Positions 56,474 through 63,594 of a DNA stretch of 64,000 nucleotides are shown here, one piece after another; position 1 is the first letter of the stretch, and every line of letters starts with the position of its first letter. Source of the stretch: DATMER01 sp035536935. GTDB taxonomy: Bacteria > Acidobacteriota > Thermoanaerobaculia > Multivoradales > UBA5704. The stretch lies in contig DATLNC010000180.1 of NCBI GenBank assembly GCA_035536935.1, positions 1 through 64,000 on the forward strand, given 5' to 3'. The notes beneath the pieces are model-generated. The model made no database searches. It saw nothing but the letters and a program-made list of their open reading frames with translations, and was not told the DNA's origin. Position numbers and translations under genes: made by a program.

Positions 56474-57640
56474 ATGCTGGTCCTCATCCGGAACGGAGAC
56501 GTATACGGGCCGGAGCCCCAGGGAAAGAAAGACGTCCTGCTTTGCGCTGGGAAGATCGGTCTCCTCCGTAACGAGGGGGAGATTGATCCGCGCGGAGCCG
56601 AGACCCTCGGCCTGGAGATCGACGTCATCGATGCCCGGGGGTGCGTGGTCACCCCCGGATTCATCGATCCCCACACCCACCTGACCGGCGGCAGCGGCGA
56701 AAAGGGCTTCGCCAGCCGCACGCCCGAGCTCCAGTTGAGCGAGATCGTCCCCTGGGGGATCACCACCGTGGTCGGCTGCCTGGGGGTGGACGCCACCACC
56801 CGCACCCTGGAAGCCCTGGTGGCCAAGGTGCGCGGGCTGGGCGAGGAGGGCATCACGGCCTTCATGTACACCGGCCACTACGGCATACCCCCCTCGACGC
56901 TCACCGGCTCGATCCGCGACGACCTGATCCTGATCGGCGAGGTGCTCGGTGTTGGCGAGATCGCCGTCTCGGACTACAGGGCGCCGCAGCCGGACGTGCG
57001 CGACCTCGCTCACGTGGTCATCGACGCCCAGGCCGGCGGCATGCTCTCGGGCAAGGCCGGCGTCACCCACTTCCATCTCGGGGAGGATCCGGACCGGCTG
57101 GCGCCGTTGCGCGCGCTCCTGGACCAGTACCGCGTCCGCCCCGGGCTGCTCTACGCCGCTCACATTCATCGCACGCCCGAGCTTCTCGAAGAGGCGATCG
57201 AGCTCTCGAAGCGCGGCGTCTACATGGACATGGACACGGCTCAGGACGTCGGCGAGCCGGTGCGCCGGTATTTCGAGGCCGGGGGCGATCCCGAGCGCCT
57301 GAGCCTGTCGTCGGACGCCGACGGCAACGCGCCCTGGCGGCTGCACGAGCAGCTCCAGGCGGCGATGCGGGATGAGAAGCTGCCGCTGGAGAAGCTGCTC
57401 CCCCTGGTCACCTCGAATCCGGCGACGGTTTTGAAATTGGAGACCAAGGGGAGGCTCGAGCCCGGCCGGGACGCCGACATCCTGGTCCTGCGCCGGGAAT
57501 CCCTGGAAGTCGTCCACGTGATCGCGAACGGGCGTTTCCTGGTCCGCGACGGCAAGCTGCAAGTGCATGAAGGATTTCTTGAAACCAGCCGGAGATCCCT
57601 CGACCTCCGAGGCAAAGAGTCGAAGGAGGCAATCGGATGA
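56474..57640 (+). CDS. iadA: Isoaspartyl dipeptidase (beta-aspartyl peptidase)
   Basis: This 388-aa amidohydrolase splits beta-Asp-X dipeptides. Metal ligands H67 and H69 lie in PGFIDPHTHLTGG, later ones in YTGHYGIP, THFHLGED and AAHIHRTPE, with the final Asp in SLSSDADGNAPW. Length and motifs match IadA. It starts 6 nt after the hpf gene and overlaps the cyanophycinase by 4 nt. Cyanophycinase releases beta-Asp-Arg, the substrate of this enzyme, so the two form a short pathway from cyanophycin to aspartate and arginine. Confidence 0.93.
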   Translation: MLVLIRNGDVYGPEPQGKKDVLLCAGKIGLLRNEGEIDPRGAETLGLEIDVIDARGCVVTPGFIDPHTHLTGGSGEKGFASRTPELQLSEIVPWGITTVVGCLGVDATTRTLEALVAKVRGLGEEGITAFMYTGHYGIPPSTLTGSIRDDLILIGEVLGVGEIAVSDYRAPQPDVRDLAHVVIDAQAGGMLSGKAGVTHFHLGEDPDRLAPLRALLDQYRVRPGLLYAAHIHRTPELLEEAIELSKRGVYMDMDTAQDVGEPVRRYFEAGGDPERLSLSSDADGNAPWRLHEQLQAAMRDEKLPLEKLLPLVTSNPATVLKLETKGRLEPGRDADILVLRRESLEVVHVIANGRFLVRDGKLQVHEGFLETSRRSLDLRGKESKEAIG

Positions 57641-58485
57641 GCAAGAAAGGGGATGGCAACGGAAAGCAAGGCAGGCTGATCATCATCGGCGGCCACGAGG
57701 AAAAGGACGGCGAGAACTCGATCCTGCGGCAGGTGGCCGAGCGGGTGGGCAACGGCAAGCTGGTGGTGGCCACCGTGGGCAGCCAGGAGCCCGAGGAGAT
57801 GTGGAAGGACTACAAGAAGGCGTTCGGCGATCTGGGGGTCAAACGGCTGGAGCACCTCCACGTCGAGACCCGCGAAGAGGCGCGCGATGAGAAGAATGCG
57901 AAGGTCCTCGACGGCGCCACCGTCGTTTTCTTCACCGGTGGCGACCAGCTCCGCATCACCAGCCAGCTCGGCGATTCGCTGATCTACCAGAAGCTCCACG
58001 ACATGTACGACAGAGGGGGCACGATCGCCGGGACCTCGGCCGGCGCCTCGGTGATGAGCGGCACCATGCTGGTCGCCGGCGGGCAGGAAGGCTCTCCCAA
58101 GCTGGGAGACCTCATCCGGATGGCTCCCGGCTTCGACATGATCCATGACGTCATCATCGACCAGCACTTCGCCGAGCGGGGCCGGATCGGCCGGCTGGTG
58201 GCGGCGGTCTCCCAGAACCCCGCCCACCTGGGGATCGGGATCGACGAGGACACGGCGATCCTGGTGGAAGGCGAGGATGATTTCCGGGTCATCGGCAAGG
58301 GAGCCGTGTATGTGGTCGACGGCGCCGGCACCTCCTACTCCAACGTCGCCGAGGAGAAGGAGGACCAGACGCTCGCCGTCCACGATCTCAAGCTCCACCT
58401 GCTGAGCCACGGGAGCTGTTTCAATCTCAAGAACCGCAGGCCGGTCGAGGCGGAGCAGCCCGCAGAGATAGAGGTAGAGAGGTAG
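57637..58485 (+). CDS. cphB: Cyanophycinase
   Basis: The 282-aa enzyme is a serine hydrolase of the peptidase S51 family. The nucleophile S134 lies in IAGTSAGASVMSG; other family segments are LIIIGGHEEKDGE, VVFFTGGDQLRI, DQHFAERGRIGRLVAAV and LGIGIDEDTAILVEG. It cuts the nitrogen-storage polymer cyanophycin to beta-Asp-Arg dipeptides. No cyanophycin synthetase (cphA) is in the window; it may lie elsewhere or the enzyme may use imported polymer. ATG 57637 overlaps the iadA stop (ATGA). Confidence 0.93.
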   Translation: MSKKGDGNGKQGRLIIIGGHEEKDGENSILRQVAERVGNGKLVVATVGSQEPEEMWKDYKKAFGDLGVKRLEHLHVETREEARDEKNAKVLDGATVVFFTGGDQLRITSQLGDSLIYQKLHDMYDRGGTIAGTSAGASVMSGTMLVAGGQEGSPKLGDLIRMAPGFDMIHDVIIDQHFAERGRIGRLVAAVSQNPAHLGIGIDEDTAILVEGEDDFRVIGKGAVYVVDGAGTSYSNVAEEKEDQTLAVHDLKLHLLSHGSCFNLKNRRPVEAEQPAEIEVER

Positions 58486-58590
58486 AAGCAGGACCACCCG
58501 GCACACGGGTTGCACTGTAACCACCCGGGTGCCGGGGTGTACCACGGCATCTCCCCTTCAGCAGAACCACAACTTGGAAGGACTTCCCCT

Positions 58591-59130
58591 ATGAAGGATC
58601 GCAAAGACACTCTGATCGGATGGCTCAACGACGCTTACGCCATGGAGAAGGGCATCATCCCGGTGCTCGAGAACCATGTAAAGGATGCCGATAAGTACCC
58701 GGAGATCCAGACCCGCCTGCGTGCCCACCTGGAGCAGACCCGCCGCCAGGCGGAGCAGGTCAACATGCTCGTCGAGCGCCTCGGCGGCTCGACTTCGGCC
58801 GTGAAGACCACGATGGGAACCATCGGCGGCTTCGTCTCCGGCCTGTCCACGGGCGCGGCCCCGGACGAGATCGTCAAGAACGCCCTCGCCGACTACTCGA
58901 CCGAGCACTTCGAGATCGCCTGCTACACGGCTCTCATCGCGGGCGCCCAGGCTCTCGGCGAGACCGAGGTCGTGCGGGTTTGCGAGCAGATCCTCCGCGA
59001 GGAGGAGGAGATGGCCCGCTGGCTGGAGAGCAACCTCCCCATGGTCGTCAACATGTATCTGGGCACGGAGTCGACGGTCGGCGCCGGCGCCGGGTTCACG
59101 CCCAACACGGGCGGTACGACCCGCTTCTAG
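58591..59130 (+). CDS. Ferritin-like DUF892 (YciE/YciF-type) protein
   Basis: The 179-aa protein is a four-helix ferritin-like protein: LIGWLNDAYAMEKGIIPVLE, LRAHLEQTRRQAEQVNML, NALADYSTEHFEIACYTALI and CEQILREEEEMARWLESN. Glu and His residues could hold a diiron site. The family is stress-induced in enterobacteria, with unclear function. A leader with an imperfect inverted repeat (CACCCGG ... CCGGGTG) separates it from cyanophycinase. GGAAGG precedes ATG 58591. It ends at a strong terminator. Confidence 0.88.
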   Translation: MKDRKDTLIGWLNDAYAMEKGIIPVLENHVKDADKYPEIQTRLRAHLEQTRRQAEQVNMLVERLGGSTSAVKTTMGTIGGFVSGLSTGAAPDEIVKNALADYSTEHFEIACYTALIAGAQALGETEVVRVCEQILREEEEMARWLESNLPMVVNMYLGTESTVGAGAGFTPNTGGTTRF

Positions 59131-59155
59131 GGTAAGAACAACGCCGGAACGAAGA

Positions 59156-59179
59156 GGGCCCAGCCGTACGGCTGGGCCC
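59156..59179. terminator. Bidirectional terminator
   Basis: An 11-bp perfect stem (GGGCCCAGCCG with its complement) and a 2-nt loop are followed by CTTCGTCTTTTC. It lies between convergent genes and should end both the DUF892 and the TPR transcripts. Confidence 0.85.
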
Positions 59180-59203
59180 TTCGTCTTTTCAGTCGCTATC
59201 GTA

Positions 59204-60565
59204 TCAGGGGGTATCGCGGAAGCGCAGGCTGGGGTTCGTCCGCACGCTCTGGAGGAAGGTGGAGACCTCCTCCACGAGGCCGAGGCTGAGCTGCTCCGCC
59301 TCCGCCGCATTCTGGAACACGATCAGGGCGGCGAGAGCCTCGCGGTGCACTTCGCAGGACTTGAAGATCGGCAGCATCTTGGAGGCCAGGCGCTTGACGT
59401 CCGTGGTACGGCCCTGCCGGGCGTAGACGGCGGAGAGCTCCAGGCAGACCAGCGCCACGTCGTAGGCGAGGCGGTCCTCGGCAAAAGCGTCGATGATCTC
59501 GAGGAAGATGCTCTCGGCAGCGCCGGTCTGGCCGAGGGTCACGGCGACCGTGCCCTCCAGCCAGCGCAGGCGCAGGAAGTCGCTGCGCTTGCCTACCTGC
59601 TCGATGAGCTTGCGGGACTCGGGGATCAGCGCGGCGGCCTCGTGGACCTTGCCGCTGTCGAGCAGGCAGCCGATCAGGTTGGATTGGCTGAGGGCGAGCA
59701 GGCGCGGCTCCTCGTCGCCGTCGAGCAGGAACAGGCTGTCGCGGAACCAGGCGCTGGCCGCTTCGGCGTCGCCGGAGTAGCGCAGGACCAGGCCCTTGGC
59801 CATCATGGCTCGGCCCTGGCCGTGAGGCTCGTTGACCTCGCGGTAGAGAGAGATCGCGCTGTCCAGCATCTCCAGGGCCTCGCCGAAGCGGCGCTGGGCA
59901 CGGCGGAGCGAAGCCTTGTACTCCAGCAACAAGGCTTCGTCCAGGGGATCGAGCCAGCCGGACGCGAGATGGGCCTCGGCCTGCCGGAAGGCCTGCTCGG
60001 CCTGGCGGAAGTCGGCGAGGACGCGCAGGACGTTGCCCAGGCTGGCCCAGGCCCGCGCCTTGGCGGATTCGATCGAGCCCGGGCCGTATTTCGCTGGATC
60101 GAGATGCTCGGTGACGTCCAGGGCGAGGCGGAGCATCTCCTCGGCCTTGCGCGGCTCCTCGAGCACTGCCGAGCGCGAACGGTCCACCAGCAGCTCGAAG
60201 AAGCCCCAGCTCTGGAAGCGGGGGTCCTCCCACACCAGCTCGAGACGGGCCTGGGAGCCCAGGTCGCGGATCTCGCGCCAGAGCTGGCCCGCCTCCTTGC
60301 GCTCGCGGCTGAGCAGCGCGCGCCTCTCATTGCCCTCCCGCCTGGCCTCGAGGAGCACCTGGCGGAACAGATCCCGGTAGCCGAGATCCTGGCCGTCGGC
60401 TGCCCAGCGACGCGCGCCGAACGGGGACGGGAGGATCTCGATCAGGCGTGCTTCGCAGCCAGGACAGGTGAAGAGATGCCGCTGGAGGGTACGGCTCGGC
60501 TCCTCCGGAAGCTCATCGTCGAGAAAACGCTCGAGCGTCTCGAGGTCAGGGTGCCACTCGGTCAT
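59204..60565 (-). CDS. Zinc-finger/TPR protein, cassette copy 2
   Basis: The 453-aa protein repeats the plan of the gene at 6916: an N-terminal HC2-type finger (HPDLETLERFLDDEL, then H-x3-C-x2-C in QRHLFTCPGC), then a TPR solenoid (DFRQAEQAFRQAEAHLASGW, LDSAISLYREVNEPHGQ, AASAWFRDSLFLLDGDEEP, LGQTGAAESIFLEIIDAFAE). The two proteins align in order but have diverged strongly. ATG 60565 was chosen because AGGGT lies 7 nt upstream. It follows the small exported protein gene by 75 nt. No membrane helix. Confidence 0.8.
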   Translation of the reverse strand: MTEWHPDLETLERFLDDELPEEPSRTLQRHLFTCPGCEARLIEILPSPFGARRWAADGQDLGYRDLFRQVLLEARREGNERRALLSRERKEAGQLWREIRDLGSQARLELVWEDPRFQSWGFFELLVDRSRSAVLEEPRKAEEMLRLALDVTEHLDPAKYGPGSIESAKARAWASLGNVLRVLADFRQAEQAFRQAEAHLASGWLDPLDEALLLEYKASLRRAQRRFGEALEMLDSAISLYREVNEPHGQGRAMMAKGLVLRYSGDAEAASAWFRDSLFLLDGDEEPRLLALSQSNLIGCLLDSGKVHEAAALIPESRKLIEQVGKRSDFLRLRWLEGTVAVTLGQTGAAESIFLEIIDAFAEDRLAYDVALVCLELSAVYARQGRTTDVKRLASKMLPIFKSCEVHREALAALIVFQNAAEAEQLSLGLVEEVSTFLQSVRTNPSLRFRDTP

Positions 60566-60640
60566 AGCGCTACCCTCCATGCTCACCTTGCTACGGACAC
60601 AAAGTCATACACTCATTTTCGCTGACTGGCAAGCGGCGCC

Positions 60641-60925
60641 TCAAGGCTTGCCATGCGGATCGAAGCCGTTGCCCTCGCGGTTCTGCGTACCGGGATCGTC
60701 GTTGCCCGGCTTCTGGCCCGGAGGCATGGAAGACGCCTCGGTGGCCGGGCGGAACAGGTCCATCAGGCCGCTCAGGGGCGCGAGCAGGATACGGCTCCAC
60801 TCCGGGAGCTGCATGCGTGCGTTGTCCCTGTTTCTGGCCGGGGCGGCGTAGGCGCTCGCCAGGGGGAGGAGAAGGGCGACGACCACGAGACAGAGGACAG
60901 TGCGACGCAGAGTGCTACCAGACAT
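60641..60925 (-). CDS. Small exported protein, cassette copy 2
   Basis: The 94-aa protein has a signal peptide (MSGSTLRRTVLCLVVVALLL, cleavage near residue 28), an amphipathic stretch (LPEWSRILLAPLSGLMDLF) and a Gly/Pro/Asn-rich tail ending GNGFDPHGKP. This parallels the protein at 8329 (tail DDGICIDPDG). GGAGA precedes ATG 60925. The plan fits an exported peptide precursor or a small envelope protein; the conserved (I/F)-D-P-x-G end suggests the C-terminus matters. No known family is recognised. Confidence 0.7.
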   Translation of the reverse strand: MSGSTLRRTVLCLVVVALLLPLASAYAAPARNRDNARMQLPEWSRILLAPLSGLMDLFRPATEASSMPPGQKPGNDDPGTQNREGNGFDPHGKP

Positions 60926-61201
60926 CGAATCTCCATTTCCAGCCGGTCATCCGGAACAGCCACCATGGCTTCCAGTGCCTGCCAGTCAACCCTTGTTACA
61001 GATGATCTGAGAGAGATCCTACACTGTCCAAGGACCCACGCAAGCGGTGGTTTGCTCATCAAGTGAGCAGCGACGGTCAAATCATGCGCAGTGTTTGGGA
61101 TGGAGTCATGCAGGCTGCAACAGAGAAGCTCTCCAGGAGGCCGCGCCTCCCCTTCCAAGTTGATCATGATATTGTTGGTAACTAATTTGGGAGGAACGAT
61201 C

Positions 61202-62065
61202 GTGAGCGAAATCGACAGCCGTGGATACAGCCGACCGGACGCCCTGGTCTCGACGGACTGGGTGGCCGAGCACCTGAACGATCCCGCCGTGCGCCTGGTG
61301 GAATCCAACGAGGACCCGCTGCTCTACTCGAGCGGCCACATCCCCGGCGCGGTGGAAGTGGACTGGACGCGCGACCTGAACGATCCGCTGCGCCGCGACT
61401 ACCTGGGACGAGAGGGGTTCCAGAGCCTGATGCGCCGGATCGGCGTGCGGCGGGACACGACCATCGTCCTTTACGGCGACAAGAACAACTGGTGGGCGAC
61501 CTACGCCCTCTGGGTGTTCCGTCTGTTCGGGCACGAGGACGCCAAGATCATGGACGGCGGCCGCATCAAGTGGGCCAAGGAGGGGCGGCCGATGACCACC
61601 GACGTGCCGACCTACTCCGAGAGCGATTACCGGGCGCGCGAGCGCGACGACAAGAAGATCCGCGCCTTCCGCGACGAGGTGCTCAAGCACCTGGACTCCA
61701 AGGGCCGCCTGATCGACGTCCGCAGCCCGGACGAGTACACCGGCAAGAAGCTGCACATGCCCGAGTACCCGAACGAGGGAGCGCTGCGCGGCGGGCACAT
61801 CCCGGGGGCGGCGAACATCCCCTGGGCCCGGGCGATCAACCCGGACGACGGCACCTTCAAGGCCGCCGAGGAGCTGCGCGGCCTCTACGAGGGCGAGGCG
61901 AAGCTCAAGAAGGATGACGACGTGATCGTCTACTGCCGGATCGGCGAGCGCAGCAGCCACACCTGGTTCGTGCTCACCCACCTCTTGGGCTATCCGAAGG
62001 TGCGGAACTATGATGGAAGCTGGACCGAGTGGGGCAACCTCGTGGGTGTGCCCATCGAGAGATAG
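61202..62065 (+). CDS. Two-domain thiosulfate sulfurtransferase (rhodanese)
   Basis: The 287-aa protein has two rhodanese domains. The first (STDWVAEHLNDPAVRLVESN, SSGHIPGAVEVDW) has Asp instead of the catalytic Cys in YGDKNNWWA. The second has the active Cys (~245) in YCRIGERSSHTWF, the CRxGERS loop typical of this group. It moves sulfane sulfur from thiosulfate to cyanide or an acceptor in the cytoplasm. The start is GTG 61202, with GGGAGGA 6 nt upstream; longer frames lack a signal. sufE follows after 1 nt. Confidence 0.92.
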   Translation: MSEIDSRGYSRPDALVSTDWVAEHLNDPAVRLVESNEDPLLYSSGHIPGAVEVDWTRDLNDPLRRDYLGREGFQSLMRRIGVRRDTTIVLYGDKNNWWATYALWVFRLFGHEDAKIMDGGRIKWAKEGRPMTTDVPTYSESDYRARERDDKKIRAFRDEVLKHLDSKGRLIDVRSPDEYTGKKLHMPEYPNEGALRGGHIPGAANIPWARAINPDDGTFKAAEELRGLYEGEAKLKKDDDVIVYCRIGERSSHTWFVLTHLLGYPKVRNYDGSWTEWGNLVGVPIER

Positions 62066-62066
62066 C

Positions 62067-62528
62067 ATGCCGGAGATTCCTGAGAAGCTTGCCAATACGC
62101 TGGATGCGCTCTCCATGGTCCCCGACCGCAGCGAGCGCATCCAGCTCCTGATCGACATCGCCGGGAAGTTCCAGGAAGTCCCGCCGCAGGTCGCCGCCCG
62201 CCCCTTTCCCGAGGAGAGCCGGGTGCCGGCCTGCGAGTCGGAGGCCTTCGTCTGGGCCGCGCCGCGGCCGGACGGCCTCCTGGACTTTCACTTCGCGGTG
62301 GAGAATCCCCAGGGGATTTCGGCCAAAGCCATGGCCGTGATCCTCAAGGACAACCTCTCCGGCCAGCCCCTCGAACAGGTCGCCGCCGTCCCTCAGGATG
62401 TCGTCTACCACGTGTTCGGCAAGGAACTCTCCATGGGCAAGTCCATGGGCCTCATGAGCATGGTGGGCATGGTCGCTGCGCTGGCGAAGCGGGCGCAGAG
62501 GGAGAGCTTTACGTCGCAAAGCACTTGA
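62067..62528 (+). CDS. sufE: SufE-family sulfur acceptor
   Basis: The 153-aa protein matches SufE: LANTLDALSMVPDRSERIQL, LIDIAGKFQEVP, then the sulfur-accepting Cys56 in SRVPACESEAFVWA and GISAKAMAVILKDNLSGQ. It takes persulfide from a cysteine desulfurase for Fe-S cluster assembly. It lies 1 nt after the rhodanese gene, so sulfur from thiosulfate may be passed to cluster assembly here. The C-terminal part is longer than usual (SMGKSMGLMSMVGMVAALA). Start ATG 62067. Confidence 0.9.
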   Translation: MPEIPEKLANTLDALSMVPDRSERIQLLIDIAGKFQEVPPQVAARPFPEESRVPACESEAFVWAAPRPDGLLDFHFAVENPQGISAKAMAVILKDNLSGQPLEQVAAVPQDVVYHVFGKELSMGKSMGLMSMVGMVAALAKRAQRESFTSQST

Positions 62529-62554
62529 CGGCGCCTGTTCCGCAGGCGTACATT
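62525..62554 (+). promoter_or_regulatory. Promoter for a possibly leaderless membrane-protein gene
   Basis: TTGACG (62525-62530) and TACATT (62549-62554) are 18 bp apart, a good sigma-70 match placed across the end of sufE. The predicted start falls at the GTG at 62561, so that gene could be read as a leaderless message. Confidence 0.5.
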
Positions 62555-62560
62555 GAACCC

Positions 62561-63172
62561 GTGGCCGATCCGCAACGCCTCCGCTCCGTGCCTCCCCCTG
62601 AACCGCTTCACCTGCGGGCCATGGACAATCTCCGGTTCATCCGGGAGACCATGGAAGGAGCGGCGTGCTTCACGGACGTATCGGGTCTCGGCACCGTGGC
62701 GGTCGGGCTCTCCGCCCTGGGCACGGCCTGGATCGCCTCCCGCCAGGGCGGCTTCCCGGGCTGGATCGTGGCCTGGCTCCTGGACGCGGTCGTCGCGGTC
62801 CTGATCCTGGCCGGCACCAGCGCCTGGAAGGCGCGCCAGACCCGCAACGACCTCTTCACCCGGCCGGTGCAGCGGTTCGTCTTCGCCCTGTTCCCTCCGC
62901 TCGCCGCCGGCGCGCTGCTCACCCTCGTCCTGGTCGGCCAGGGCGCATTCGGCGTGCTCCCCGGGGTCTGGCTGCTTCTTTACGGCACCGGCGTGGTGAC
63001 CGGCGGCGCCTTCTCGGTGCGGATCGTCCCGCTCATGGGCCTGGCCTTCATGGGTCTGGGAGCGGCGGCCCTGGCTGCCCCCGCGGCCTGGGGGAACGCG
63101 TTCATGGCAGCCGGCTTCGGCGGGCTGCACGTCCTCTTTGGGATCTGGATCGCGAGGAGGCTAGGTGGCTAA
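62561..63172 (+). CDS. Integral membrane protein paired with a winged-helix regulator
   Basis: The protein (203 aa from GTG 62561; TTG 62525, overlapping sufE by 4 nt, would add 12) has a cytoplasmic lead (HLRAMDNLRFIRETMEGAA) and about five membrane helices (LGTVAVGLSALGTAWIAS, WIVAWLLDAVVAVLILAG, FVFALFPPLAAGALLTLVLV, GVWLLLYGTGVVTGG, LMGLAFMGLGAAALAA). It overlaps the winged-helix gene by 8 nt, which indicates a regulator and its partner. Similar pairs are common in Acidobacteriota genomes to my recollection, of unknown role. Confidence 0.75.
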   Translation: MADPQRLRSVPPPEPLHLRAMDNLRFIRETMEGAACFTDVSGLGTVAVGLSALGTAWIASRQGGFPGWIVAWLLDAVVAVLILAGTSAWKARQTRNDLFTRPVQRFVFALFPPLAAGALLTLVLVGQGAFGVLPGVWLLLYGTGVVTGGAFSVRIVPLMGLAFMGLGAAALAAPAAWGNAFMAAGFGGLHVLFGIWIARRLGG

Positions 63173-63572
63173 GCGGCGGCATGCGATCGATCCGAGGGGG
63201 GACGAGGAAGGAGGCCCCATGGGTCCCGTCGGACCCCATCACGCGCATCATGAGGACTCCGAGCCGGTCCCCCGGACCGCGCTCGACCTCGACCGCCTGA
63301 TCCACGAGCGGATGCGCCTGGGCATCGTCAGCGCCCTTGCCGTCAACGACCACCTGAGCTTCAACGACCTCAAGAAGCTCCTGCAGACGACCGACGGCAA
63401 CCTCAGCGTGCATGCCCGCAAGCTCGAGGAAGCCGGCTACGTCACCTGCGAGAAATACTTCGAGGGCCGGATGCCCAAGACCGAGTACCGGCTCACCAAC
63501 CCTGGCCGCCAGGCGCTCGAGCGCTACCTCGACCACATGGAGGCCATCATCCATGCCACGCGCGAAGCGTGA
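63165..63572 (+). CDS. Winged-helix transcriptional regulator
   Basis: The 135-aa protein starts at GTG 63165. After a His-rich N-terminus (PHHAHHEDSE) comes one winged-helix domain (LIHERMRLGIVSALAVNDHL, SFNDLKKLLQTTDGNLSVH, ARKLEEAGYVTCEKYFEGR, PKTEYRLTNPGRQALERYL) of the MarR/PadR-like HTH type. It is likely a small DNA-binding regulator of the membrane protein gene upstream. The histidines could bind metal, but this is speculative. Confidence 0.9.
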   Translation: MAKRRHAIDPRGDEEGGPMGPVGPHHAHHEDSEPVPRTALDLDRLIHERMRLGIVSALAVNDHLSFNDLKKLLQTTDGNLSVHARKLEEAGYVTCEKYFEGRMPKTEYRLTNPGRQALERYLDHMEAIIHATREA

Positions 63573-63594
63573 TTTTTTTGTGCCCATCCACTTT

